Origin: Jiangella ureilytica
Lineage (GTDB): Bacteria > Actinomycetota > Actinomycetes > Jiangellales > Jiangellaceae
Reading direction: 5' to 3'
Length of the DNA: 35,974 bases
Assembly: GCF_004348545.1 (NCBI RefSeq)
Contig: NZ_SMKL01000061.1
Location: forward strand, 1-35,974
A model generated the notes under the pieces. That model was not told the origin of the DNA, ran no database searches, and saw only the letters and a program-made list of their open reading frames with translations. The first letter of the stretch is position 1, and each line of letters opens with the position of its first letter. Positions 24,439 to 32,447 of this stretch are shown one piece after another. Position numbers and translations under genes: made by a program.

Positions 24439-25706
24439 TCAACCGGCTCGTTCGAGGGATTGCTTGGCTGTGGGCTTCCGGGAGGGTGGGCTCGGTTGTA
24501 GCGTCGGTTTCGCGGGTCCGGGAAGTGGCTGATCCGAAGTGTCGATGTGCGGGGGCAGGTCGACCGCGCTGGATTGATGAGTCGCCCCGCAGTGCCCTCC
24601 CGGGCCCGTTCCAAACTCCTCGATGTCGGCGGCGCGAGCGTCGGCGACCAACTGCCGGTAGACCGCGTCGGAGATCCGGCGTTTGAGGCCGCGCATGGCT
24701 TCCATCCGGGTCTTTCCGTCGGCGAGGTTGCGTCGGTAGTACGCCCCGCCTGGTGTGTCGAGCCTGATCTGGGTTGTGCCCACGATGTGCAGCATGTGGT
24801 TCATCCGTCGGTTCCCAGCCCGCGACAGCCGGTGCCGGACCTGCTCACCCGACGATGCCACCAGCGGCGCGGTCCCGGTCCAGGGGGCGAAGCGGTTGCG
24901 GTCGGCGAACCTGGCGATGTTACCGACCTCGACGAGAACGCGGGCAGCCACCAGTGGTCCGACACCACGCAGATCCATCAGGCGCGACTGCGACGCGACC
25001 ACCATCTGCTCGATCTGTGTAGCCAGCGCCTTGGCCTTCTTCTCGATCCCGACCAGCTCTGGTGCCGAGCGGCAGGCCGGCGAACAGCTCGCCGTCGCCG
25101 GCGGCAACCTCGTCGGCGGCGATGCGCCGCCGGGTCTTGCCCACCAGGTCTCGCCGACGCACAGTCCTCAGCAGCGCCTGTGCTTGCGGGCTGGTGATGT
25201 CCTTCTTCGCCATGCCGGGCAGCAGTTCCGACAACAGCCGGTGGAGTCGGTTGACCGTCTGCACACGGCGGCGCATCAGCTCATCACGGCGATCCAACAG
25301 CATCCGTAACGCCTCCAGCTGGGCGTCGACGGCGAGCACGCGCAACTCCTTGGAGCGCACCGCTGCAACGGCCACCGAGCTGCGCGTCATGAGCGTCGGT
25401 CTTGCGGCCGTGACTGGTGTCGAGCAGCCGCGCTCGAGCGGCCAGCTTCGCCGGAAGGTCAGCCACCGCCTCGCCGTCGGCGAGCAGCCGTTGCGCGAGT
25501 GGTCGCCCGGCTCCGTTGCTGCCCTCGAACGCCCAGACCCGGTGCGGCCAGTCCTGCACGTAGCGACGCATCGCCTGGTAACCAGCCTTGTCGGTGCTGA
25601 ACCGACCACATCCCAGAATCTGTTCACGCTGGTCGACGACCTCGATCGTGGCCGACAACTTGTGCGGGTCAACGCCGATCACGACGCCGTGCTTCTCGAT
25701 GCTCAT
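24439..25706 (-). pseudogene. IS110-family transposase, frameshifted
   Basis: Three frames read in turn give one IS110-family DEDD recombinase of about 420 residues. The N-terminal RuvC-like part has Asp13 (VIGVDPHK), Glu61 (AFEGSNG), Asp104 and Asp107 (KTDAHD), the complete tetrad. The C-terminal part has HGVGP-like LRGVGPLVAARV and the WTGTAP...ASSGEQ region with the catalytic Ser. The first shift is a clear one-base insertion near 25380: removing it turns the sequence into DAHSVAV, the usual continuation. A second shift of the same sign lies between about 25050 and 25105. ATG 25706 has GGGAG upstream. The frames make it inactive unless the shifts are sequencing errors or recoded. Confidence 0.88.
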
Positions 25707-25960
25707 GTAGCTCCCCGCTCCCGATACCGATGGGCCGGCGCGGCGGGCACTGCTACTGCGAGCCGGGCACACCCCTCTTGAGCCACACCGCGCCACGGCG
25801 CCCAGCGGACCGCAAACCGAACTAGAGCCACACCCCACAAGCGGGATGGGCAGCCCAGAAGAGAGCGTCCCGCCGAGCGCCTGGACCGAGTCTGGCCGGA
25901 CGCCGGTCCTACGGGAATCGTCTATAGCCCAGAGTGACGACGGCGACACGGTCTCCACGA
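25707..25960 (-). mobile_element. 5' non-coding end of the IS110-type element (possible bridge RNA region)
   Basis: IS110-group elements carry a non-coding end upstream of the transposase gene that encodes the bridge RNA guiding insertion. This stretch lies in that place and has no gene. It contains a 13-base direct repeat with one mismatch (CTTGAGCCACACC at 25777-25789, CTAGAGCCACACC at 25822-25834, plus-strand reading). The right border is a guess; homologous copies would be needed to set it. Confidence 0.4.
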
Positions 25961-26180
25961 CGTTCAGCCGGCACGCCACCGTTCACGGCGTCAGCACACG
26001 CCAGTTCTCATGCCGCAACGCCCTCCATGCAATCATGGTCATCGTCGGCCTCCTGGTCTTCATCGACGAGGAGGCCGCGGACGTGGAGGCCGCGTAGCGG
26101 CCCCTCCATCGCGATCAGTACGGGGATGATCCGGATGGCCCGCGAGATTGTCGGCCACCACATGTTCCTAGAATCCGACC
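25961..26180 (+). other. Non-coding stretch before the P-loop gene
   Basis: No reliable gene. A plus-strand frame ending at 26097 has odd composition and no start signals. Repeats seen are GGAGGCCGCG in two copies separated by 5 bases (near 26070-26095) and GGCCTCC/GGAGGCC as an inverted pair. The right end holds the leaderless-type promoter of the next gene. Confidence 0.3.
26169..26174 (+). promoter_or_regulatory. Candidate -10 box, leaderless P-loop gene
   Basis: TAGAAT, a 5/6 match to TATAAT, ends exactly 6 bases before the ATG at 26181, and no ribosome site exists there. TTGTCG at 26148-26153 could be a -35 but the 15-base spacer is short. Confidence 0.5.
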
Positions 26181-26726
26181 ATGGTCATTGTGGTGTCCGG
26201 AACCCACGCGAGCGGGAAGACCTCCCTGATCGATGCGTTCGCGACAGCGCAACCGCAGTTCCGGATTCTGCCGGACCCGTTCGAGATGCTCGACGATTAC
26301 AGGATCGATGCGGGCGCCGGCATCTTCTACCAGCAGTTGGAGGTCTCAGCGGCGCGGCTCCTCGAACTCCGCAATGGGCCAGTGATCGCTGAACGCGGCC
26401 CGTTGGACTTCCTTGCATACCTGGACGCGCTCGAGCAGCTGGGGCGACCCGCGCGGTCTCGCGACCATGTCCGTCGCGGAGTCAACCTGTGCATCGAAGC
26501 GATGAAGAAGGTCGATCTGGTTGTCCTGCTTACCCTCAACTCTGTCGACCGCATCGACGTTCCCGAGGACGAAGATCCGGATCTGCGCTCAGCAATGAAC
26601 GAGGCTCTTCTCGAACTCGCCAACGACGAGGACCTGACGGGAGGAGCCGAGGTCATCGAGGTGGCGGGTGCGCCAGACACTCGCTTGGCCAGGCTCGAAC
26701 TAGTGGTCGCGTCCCTCCAGACCTGA
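26181..26726 (+). CDS. Small P-loop NTPase/kinase-like protein
   Basis: A 181-residue soluble P-loop protein. Walker A is GTHASGKT (7-14) at the very N-terminus, followed by a nucleoside-kinase-like ERGPLDFLAYLDAL segment near residue 70 and a central VDLVVLLTL strand. The ERGPLD motif recalls AAA_28/NadR-type and deoxynucleoside-kinase-like proteins; the substrate is unknown. A/T-ending codons are more frequent than in neighbouring genes, which with the adjacent IS110 remnant suggests horizontal transfer. The start is ATG with a -10 box 6 bases upstream and no ribosome site, so the mRNA is probably leaderless. A small acidic protein gene follows. Confidence 0.75.
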   Translation: MVIVVSGTHASGKTSLIDAFATAQPQFRILPDPFEMLDDYRIDAGAGIFYQQLEVSAARLLELRNGPVIAERGPLDFLAYLDALEQLGRPARSRDHVRRGVNLCIEAMKKVDLVVLLTLNSVDRIDVPEDEDPDLRSAMNEALLELANDEDLTGGAEVIEVAGAPDTRLARLELVVASLQT

Positions 26727-26754
26727 ACGCCCGGGCGGCACGACGGCGTTCCTG

Positions 26755-26778
26755 CTGCCTGGGAATCTGCCTGGGAAA
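26755..26778 (+). repeat. 12-base tandem duplication
   Basis: CTGCCTGGGAAT is followed directly by CTGCCTGGGAAA. This short duplication lies in the gap after the P-loop gene and has no evident role. Confidence 0.5.
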
Positions 26779-26883
26779 GTGCGTCATTCCGCCGCGTTCG
26801 CTGCGCAACATCTCGGTGCGACGGAGGCCGTCGTGGCGCGCTGGCACTCGCGCGCCACAGTGTTGTGGGTGCAGGATCGTCAG

Positions 26884-27066
26884 ATGGACACGATCCGAGT
26901 ACGCCTTCGCGACCCATCCGGAGCGGTGGTAGGAACCATCGACGTGGCCGCTGACGCAGACCGAGTTGAGCACGAAGGCCGCTGGTTTCGCCGTGGAGGC
27001 GGCGGCTCCGCGGTCGGGCCTGACTCCGTACTAGTCAGCTTCCACGAGGAGTCCGACGACGAGTGA
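26884..27066 (+). CDS. Small acidic hypothetical protein
   Basis: A possible 60-residue protein starting MDTIRVRLRD and ending in the acidic tail HEESDDE, with a RWFRRGGGG stretch in the middle. AGGAT lies 7 bases before the ATG. A longer in-frame start at 26779 is possible but its first 35 residues look non-coding. The beta-rich pattern (IRVRLRD, VVGTIDVAA) suggests a small folded domain. No family is recognised. It lies in the accessory island after the P-loop gene and might be its partner, though this is only proximity. Confidence 0.45.
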   Translation: MDTIRVRLRDPSGAVVGTIDVAADADRVEHEGRWFRRGGGGSAVGPDSVLVSFHEESDDE

Positions 27067-27328
27067 GCATCCAAGGCTCGGAGTTGACGAGCCGGGGAGT
27101 ATCTGACCGGTGCGTCATAGCGCCGCGAGAGATGCGGAGTGCGCGCATGTCGAAGCGAGCAGTGACTCGCAGGCCAGCGGGTTCGGCCGCTGCTCGAGAG
27201 AAGGCGTAGGTCAGGCGGTCGCTTGAGCACAACGCGCGGGGCAGAGAGGCGACCTTCGTCAGCGATACTGATTGCGCATCCTGCGGGCAGGGACGTCACG
27301 TCGTTCCGCCTTGACCTCGAGATCGCAG
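27067..27328. other. Non-coding stretch with a small hairpin
   Basis: GGCTCG (27075-27080) and CGAGCC (27088-27093) form a 6-bp stem just after the small acidic gene and could be a weak terminator. The rest holds no gene I can support; a minus-strand frame at 27035-27232 has no start signal and no recognisable domain. Confidence 0.35.
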
Positions 27329-30277
27329 TCAGGAGGCGGCGGTGTCGAGCAGGCCGTCGCGGTGGGCGATGGCCGCGGCCTCGCCCCGGCCGGACGCGCC
27401 CAGCTTGGCCAGGATGTTCGACACGTGCACGCTGGCGGTCTTGGAGCTGATGAACAGCGCCTCGCCGATCTCGCGGTTGCTGCGGCCCTGCGCGACCAGG
27501 CGCAGCACCTCGTGCTCGCGCGCCGTGAGCCCGGACGGCGTGACCCGCGGCGACGGCACCCCGGCGACCAGCGGCAGGTGGGCCCGCTGGGACAACTCGT
27601 CGACCCAGCCGCGGAACAGCCCGGCGCCCAGCGCGTCGGCCGCCGCGGCCGCGGCGCGCAGCGCGGTGAGCGCGCCGTCGCGGTCGCCGGCCTCGACCAG
27701 CGCCCGGCCCAGCCGGTAGCCGGCGTACGGAATCAGGTGGACCGGGCCCTCGGCCGCCTCGAGCACGCCGAGCGCGTGGTCCCAGGCCGCGGCGTCGTTG
27801 CCCCCGAGCCCAGCCAGCTCGGCGTCGACCAGGGCCGGCCACAGGTCGACCGGCCAGCCGCTCGCCGTGTGCTCGGTGAGCGCGCGCAGCCAGGCGATGT
27901 CGCCCGTGAGGCCGGCGGTGCCGCCCGCTGCCCGGATGCGCGCGCCGAGCGCCTGGGCGCCGGCGAAGGCCAGCGGCAGGTCGTAGCCCGGGACAGCGGC
28001 GTCGATGCGGCCGCCGACCTCGGTGGTGACGGCGGTCCAGGCCCGCTCGGCGTCGCCCTGCACGAGCGCGACGTCGGCGTCGAGCCGGGCCACCAGCCGG
28101 CTGTCCTGGGGCAGCAGGACGCGGCGGGTCATGCCGGCGCGCAGCCGCTCGACCGCCGCGGCCGCCGCGTCGACCTCGCCGCGCCAGAGCTCGAGCCAGG
28201 CCTTGAGACCGATCATGTGCCGCTCGTGGTTGGGTGGCGGCACCAGCTCGAGGCCGCGCTCGATCATGCGCTCGGCCCGCTCCCAGTCGCCCAGCGCCAG
28301 CATGGGCTCGGCGGCGTTGCCGGCCAGCACGACGCCGGAAGTGCGTTTGCGGCCGCGCTTGCGGGCGTGCTCGTAGCCCTCGGTGGCGACGTCGACGGCC
28401 TCGCGGTAGCGGCCCAGCAGGGTGTAGGCGTCGGACAGGTTGACGAAGTAGCGGTGCAGGTGGTCGGGTTCGGCGCTGGCCGTGGGACCGGCCAGCCGCA
28501 GCTCGGCGAGCGCCTTGTCGGCGTCGCCCATGTGCACCCAGGCGGTGCCGCGGGTGACGTGCGCCGAGGCGACGATGCGCTCGAGCCCGACGGCGGCCGC
28601 CACCTGCTCGGCTTCGTCGGCGACCTGAAGGCACTCGGCGAAGCGCCAGTCGAGCATGAGCATGGTGGCCAGCCAGTCGAGCGCCTCGGCCCGCTGCACC
28701 GACGGCTCGGCCGGGATGAGCTCGCGCGCCTCCATGAGCGACTCGACGGCGCCCGGGCGGCCGAGCCGGCTCTTCACGCTGCCCTGATGGGCCAGCAGCC
28801 AGCCGGCCCGGGCCGGGTCGGCGGTGCGGTCGACCAGCCGGAGCGCCTCTTTGACCAGCGACAGCGTGCGCTCGAACTCGCCGGCGGCGTAGGCCTCGGT
28901 GGCCGCGCGGATGAAGACGTCGAGGCGGTCGCGCCCGGCCACCTTCTCGGGCTCGGCGACCTGGTCCCACAGCTCGAGCGCGCGCTCGAGCAGCTGCTGC
29001 GCCGTGGCATGCGCGTAGCTGCGCACGAGCTCGTCGGCCGCGGTGAGTGACCAGGCGAACGCGCGCTCGACGTCGTGGGCGGAGTACCAGTGGTGCGCGA
29101 CCTCGGTGGCCGTGGGCGAGCTGGGCATCAGCTCGGGGTGCGCTTCGAGCGCCTGCGCGTAGCGGGCGTGCATGCGCGCGTGCTCGCCGGGCAGCATGTC
29201 GTCGTGCAGGGCCTCGCGCAGCAGCGCGTGCCGGAAGGCGTAGCCGTCGCCGTCGACCACGATGACACCGGCCGAGACGGCCTCGCGCAGGGCGGCCTCG
29301 AGCGCGCCGGAGTGCTCTTCGGCGACGATCTCGAGGACGGAGTGGTCGACGCGGTTGCCGGCGGCCGACATGAGCCGGAGCAGCCGCTGGGTGTCCTCGG
29401 ACAGCGGCTCGACCCGGACCAGCAGCAGGTCGCGCAGCGAGCCGGGCAGTTCCGAACACCCGCCGTCCACGTCGACCCAGGCCAGCTCCTCGACGAAGAA
29501 CGGGATGCCTTCGCTGCGCTGGATGATGCGCTGCACGTGCGCGTGCTCGGGCGGACGGCCCAGCAGCCCGCGCAGCTGCAGCACGACCTCGTCGGGGTCG
29601 AGGCGGGGCAGCTCGATGCGGTGCACCTGGCGCAACCGGTCGAGCTCGGCCAGCAGCGGGCGCAGCGGGTGGCCGCGGTGCAGTTCGTCGCTGCGGTAGG
29701 TGGCCAGGATGAGCAGCCGGGAGTCGCGCACGCCGCGCACCATGAAGCGCAGGAGGTCGCGGGTGGGGCTGTCGGCCCACTGCAGGTCTTCGAGCAGCAC
29801 CACCAGCGGCCGCTCGGCGGCGACCCGCTCGAGCAGCGACGTGACGACCTCGTAGAGCCGGCCGCGGCCCTCGGGACCCTCGGCCGGCGCGACCCCCAGC
29901 TCGGGCACGAGCCCGGCCAGGGCGTCGGCGCCGGGGCCGGCGAGCTCGAGCAGCTGCTGGGCGCCGAACTCGGCGTGCAGCCCGCGCAGCGCGCCGACGA
30001 GCGGGGCGAACGCGGGCCCTTCGCCGTCGAGCGGCACCGACTGCCCCACGACCGCGCGGGCGCCGTCGGCCACCACCTCGGCGACGAACTCCTCGGTGAG
30101 CCGGGTCTTGCCGATGCCCGCCTCGCCCCCGACGAGGACGATGACCGGCTCGCCGCCGCGCGCGGTGGCGTAGGCCTCGCGCAGGTCGGCGAGCTGCCGT
30201 TCCCTGCCGACGAGACCCGTGCGGGCGACGTGGATGGGCACGTCGTTCATCCTGCCACCCGCCACCGACAGCGCCAT
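27329..30277 (-). CDS. LAL-family LuxR transcriptional regulator
   Basis: A 982-residue large ATP-binding regulator of the LuxR family (MalT/LAL type). The N-terminus is an AAA ATPase with Walker A GGEAGIGKT (50-58) and Walker B VVLLEDLQWAD. The centre is a long helical TPR-like region (about 370-900). The last 65 residues are a LuxR helix-turn-helix (LTAREHEVLRLVAQGRSNREI). ATP and an inducer control such proteins, which often switch on sugar or secondary-metabolite genes. ATG 30277 has AAGGGA about 9 bases before it; ATG 30250 is an alternative without a proper ribosome site. A small basic protein gene and a hairpin precede it. Its targets are unknown and no cluster for it is adjacent. Confidence 0.92.
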   Translation of the reverse strand: MALSVAGGRMNDVPIHVARTGLVGRERQLADLREAYATARGGEPVIVLVGGEAGIGKTRLTEEFVAEVVADGARAVVGQSVPLDGEGPAFAPLVGALRGLHAEFGAQQLLELAGPGADALAGLVPELGVAPAEGPEGRGRLYEVVTSLLERVAAERPLVVLLEDLQWADSPTRDLLRFMVRGVRDSRLLILATYRSDELHRGHPLRPLLAELDRLRQVHRIELPRLDPDEVVLQLRGLLGRPPEHAHVQRIIQRSEGIPFFVEELAWVDVDGGCSELPGSLRDLLLVRVEPLSEDTQRLLRLMSAAGNRVDHSVLEIVAEEHSGALEAALREAVSAGVIVVDGDGYAFRHALLREALHDDMLPGEHARMHARYAQALEAHPELMPSSPTATEVAHHWYSAHDVERAFAWSLTAADELVRSYAHATAQQLLERALELWDQVAEPEKVAGRDRLDVFIRAATEAYAAGEFERTLSLVKEALRLVDRTADPARAGWLLAHQGSVKSRLGRPGAVESLMEARELIPAEPSVQRAEALDWLATMLMLDWRFAECLQVADEAEQVAAAVGLERIVASAHVTRGTAWVHMGDADKALAELRLAGPTASAEPDHLHRYFVNLSDAYTLLGRYREAVDVATEGYEHARKRGRKRTSGVVLAGNAAEPMLALGDWERAERMIERGLELVPPPNHERHMIGLKAWLELWRGEVDAAAAAVERLRAGMTRRVLLPQDSRLVARLDADVALVQGDAERAWTAVTTEVGGRIDAAVPGYDLPLAFAGAQALGARIRAAGGTAGLTGDIAWLRALTEHTASGWPVDLWPALVDAELAGLGGNDAAAWDHALGVLEAAEGPVHLIPYAGYRLGRALVEAGDRDGALTALRAAAAAADALGAGLFRGWVDELSQRAHLPLVAGVPSPRVTPSGLTAREHEVLRLVAQGRSNREIGEALFISSKTASVHVSNILAKLGASGRGEAAAIAHRDGLLDTAAS

Positions 30278-30297
30278 CCGATATTTCCCTTCGGCAG

Positions 30298-30332
30298 AGC
30301 CGGGCCCGGCCTCAAGCGGTCCGGGCCCGGCT
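30298..30332 (-). terminator. Perfect 12-bp hairpin between small protein and LAL regulator
   Basis: Arms 30298-30309 and 30321-30332 are perfect complements (AGCCGGGCCCGG) with an 11-base loop that contains the stop codon of the small protein. It is GC-only and has no T run. Lying 21 bases before the LAL start, it would act as a partial terminator or block translation of the regulator. Confidence 0.5.
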
Positions 30333-30503
30333 GCCGGCGACCGCGCGAGCCTTGCGGTCGCGCTTGCGCCTGATGGCGGCCCGTGCCTGCCGCGCCAGGC
30401 CGTCGCGGCGCGCCTCGGCCTGCAGGTCGCGCGCACGCTGGTCGTGGACGATGAATGCTGCGTAGTCCCCGTGGATGCTCATGATGCTTCGGCTCCTCGC
30501 CAT
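30312..30503 (-). CDS. Small basic protein upstream of LAL regulator
   Basis: A possible 63-residue, very Arg/Ala-rich protein starting MARSRSIMSIHGDYAAF. GAGGG lies 8 bases before the ATG, and an internal ATG (Met8) also has AGGAG at 10 bases. The second half (RQARAAIRRKRDRKARA) is an amphipathic basic helix that could bind nucleic acid or membranes. The MSIHGDYAAFIVHDQRARDL opening looks like genuine coding sequence. It is probably co-transcribed with the LAL gene, from which the hairpin separates it. No family is recognised. Confidence 0.55.
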   Translation of the reverse strand: MARSRSIMSIHGDYAAFIVHDQRARDLQAEARRDGLARQARAAIRRKRDRKARAVAGSRARTA

Positions 30504-30736
30504 ACTCGTTTCCCTCTGTCATCGAGAATGGTCCTGAGGCACCGTGTGACGCATCGGGAGACTGCCGCATTGTGGCCGCTGAGCAGCGTCTAAGCCCTCC
30601 TCAGACGCCCCCTAAGGCCCCCTCGGTCACCTCTGAGGGGGCCTGAGCAGGCCTCAGGCGGGTCCACCGGACGGTGGACTCCGCATCCCACCGCGCGGTG
30701 CTCGTGCCGGCCCGGCGGCACCGGCATCGTGGAGCC
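30504..30736. promoter_or_regulatory. Divergent regulatory region rich in inverted repeats
   Basis: Between divergent starts lies a dense set of repeats. AGGCCCCCTC (30615-30624) and GAGGGGGCCT (30635-30644) form a perfect 10-bp stem, overlapped by GCCTGAG (30641-30647) with CTCAGGC (30653-30659). Variants of CCTNAGG recur through 30597-30660. GTCCACC/GGTGGAC is a further pair near 30661-30678. Promoters for the small protein/LAL unit and the ABC/two-component operon must lie here, and the repeats could be sites for the NarL-type regulator downstream. Confidence 0.5.
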
Positions 30737-31612
30737 ATGACCGCAGCGACATCCACCGCCATCCGCGTCCGCGGACTGCGCAAGGCCTACGCCGGGGTGC
30801 CCGCCGTCGACGGGCTCGACCTCGACGTGGCGCACGGCGAGGTCTTCGCCCTGCTCGGCCCGAACGGCGCCGGGAAGACGACCACCGTCGAGATCCTCGA
30901 GGGCTACCGCGGTCGCGACGCCGGCGAGGTCGCCGTCCTCGGCGCGGACCCGGCCCGCTCCGGACCGGCCTGGCGGGCCCGCATCGGCATCGTGCTGCAG
31001 AGCTCCGCGGGACTCGACGAGATCTCCGTCCAGGAGCTGGTGCAGCACTTCGCCGGCTACTTTCCCGACCCCCGCGACCCCGACGAGGTCATCGCGGCCG
31101 TCGGCCTCGAGGCCAAGCGCGCCACCCGGGCCCGGCAGCTCTCCGGCGGCCAGCGCCGCCGCCTCGACGTGGCGCTGGGCATCCTCGGCAACCCGGAGCT
31201 GCTCTTCCTCGACGAGCCCACCACCGGATTCGACCCGGAGGCGCGGCGCGACTTCTGGGCGCTCATCTCCTCGCTCGCCGGCGGCGGCACGACGATCATC
31301 CTCACCACCCACTACCTCGACGAGGCCGAGCACCTGGCCGACCGCGTCGGTGTCATCGCCGCGGGCCGCATCGTCGCCCTCGACACCCCCGACCGGCTCG
31401 GCGGCCGCGACCAGGACCAGGCGATCGTGCGCTGGACCGAGGACGGCCGCCCGCGCACCGAGCGGACCGCCACCCCGACGGCGCTGATCGCACGGCTGGC
31501 CGCTCGGCTGGGCGGCGAGGTGCCCGGCCTCGCCGTCACCCGGCCCACGCTGGAGGACGTGTACCTGCGGCTGATCGGCCAGCCGGCCGAGACCCTGGAG
31601 GTCGTGTCATGA
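30737..31612 (+). CDS. ABC-2 exporter ATP-binding protein (DrrA-like)
   Basis: A 291-residue ATPase subunit of a drug/lipid-type ABC exporter. Walker A is GPNGAGKTT (41-49), the signature LSGGQRRR is near residue 135, Walker B is LLFLDEP, and the H-loop follows in TTHYLDEA. The C-terminal extension after residue 215 is typical of DrrA/NodI-like proteins. GGAG lies 2 bases before the ATG, rather close. It is the first gene of a four-gene operon; its stop overlaps the permease start. Such ATPases with a DesK/NarL-type kinase and regulator usually serve resistance to, or sensing of, membrane-active compounds. Confidence 0.95.
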   Translation: MTAATSTAIRVRGLRKAYAGVPAVDGLDLDVAHGEVFALLGPNGAGKTTTVEILEGYRGRDAGEVAVLGADPARSGPAWRARIGIVLQSSAGLDEISVQELVQHFAGYFPDPRDPDEVIAAVGLEAKRATRARQLSGGQRRRLDVALGILGNPELLFLDEPTTGFDPEARRDFWALISSLAGGGTTIILTTHYLDEAEHLADRVGVIAAGRIVALDTPDRLGGRDQDQAIVRWTEDGRPRTERTATPTALIARLAARLGGEVPGLAVTRPTLEDVYLRLIGQPAETLEVVS

Positions 31613-32427
31613 CCATCACGGTGAGCCCGGCCCGCATCGCCCGGTCGCGCGCCACGCTGGAGATCAAGAGCTACTTCCGCGAGCGCGACTCGCTCATCTT
31701 CTCGTTCCTGTTCCCGATCATCATGCTGGGCATCTTCGCCGTCGCGTTCGGCGGCGAGGACGTCGGACAGGACAGCGGTGCCCCCGTCGACTTCGCCCGC
31801 TACTTCCTGCCCGGCATGGTCGCCTCCGGCATCATGCTGGTCAGCTTCCAGACGCTCGCGATCGGCCTCGCCGTCGAGCGCGACGACGGCACGCTCAAGC
31901 GGCTGCGCGGCACGCCGATGCCGCCGGTGTCGTACTTCCTCGGGAAGGTCGGCATGATCCTGGTCGTCGGGCTGAGCCAGATCGCGCTGCTGCTGGCGGT
32001 CGCCGCCCTCGCGTTCGGCGTCGAGCTGCCGTCCGAGTCGGCGAAGTGGCTGACCTTCGCCTGGTGCTACGTCCTCGGGACCGCCGGTGGCGCCGTTCTG
32101 GGCATCGCGTACTCGTCGGTGCCGCGGTCGGCGAAGAGCGCCTCCGCCGTCGTCGTCGGGCCGCTCATCATCCTGCAGTTCATCTCGGGCGTGTTCTTCG
32201 TCTTCTCCGACCTGCCAAGCTGGCTGCAGAACGTCGCCTCGGTGTTCCCGCTGAAATGGCTGGCGCAGGGGATGCGTTCGGTGTTCCTGCCCGACGGCTT
32301 CGAGGACCTGGAGGTGTCCGGATCATGGCAGCACGGCCCGACGGTGCTGATCCTGTCGCTGTGGCTGATCGCCGGCCTGGTGATCTGCGTCCGGACGTTC
32401 CGGTGGCAGCGCAGGGACGGGGGCTGA
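31609..32427 (+). CDS. ABC-2 type permease (DrrB-like)
   Basis: A 272-residue membrane protein with six predicted spans and the ABC-2 fold. The first span follows an RERDSLIFSFLFPI stretch, and the family segment FISGVFFVFSDLPSWLQ followed by FPLKWLAQGMR is clear. It forms the pore with the ATPase upstream, whose stop overlaps its ATG (ATGA). The substrate is unknown. The downstream kinase gene begins about 20 bases after the stop, so all four genes are probably one transcript. Confidence 0.93.
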   Translation: MTITVSPARIARSRATLEIKSYFRERDSLIFSFLFPIIMLGIFAVAFGGEDVGQDSGAPVDFARYFLPGMVASGIMLVSFQTLAIGLAVERDDGTLKRLRGTPMPPVSYFLGKVGMILVVGLSQIALLLAVAALAFGVELPSESAKWLTFAWCYVLGTAGGAVLGIAYSSVPRSAKSASAVVVGPLIILQFISGVFFVFSDLPSWLQNVASVFPLKWLAQGMRSVFLPDGFEDLEVSGSWQHGPTVLILSLWLIAGLVICVRTFRWQRRDGG

Positions 32428-32447
32428 GCGCCGGCGACGGCGGCCCG

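Noticed and set aside
25846-26097. Plus-strand frame of 83 codons between the IS110 remnant and the P-loop gene
   Set aside because: Overlaps the likely IS110 end, has no ribosome site or leaderless promoter, and shows no domain.
27035-27232. Minus-strand frame of 65 codons
   Set aside because: Overlaps the small acidic gene, has no start signal and no recognisable family; composition looks non-coding.
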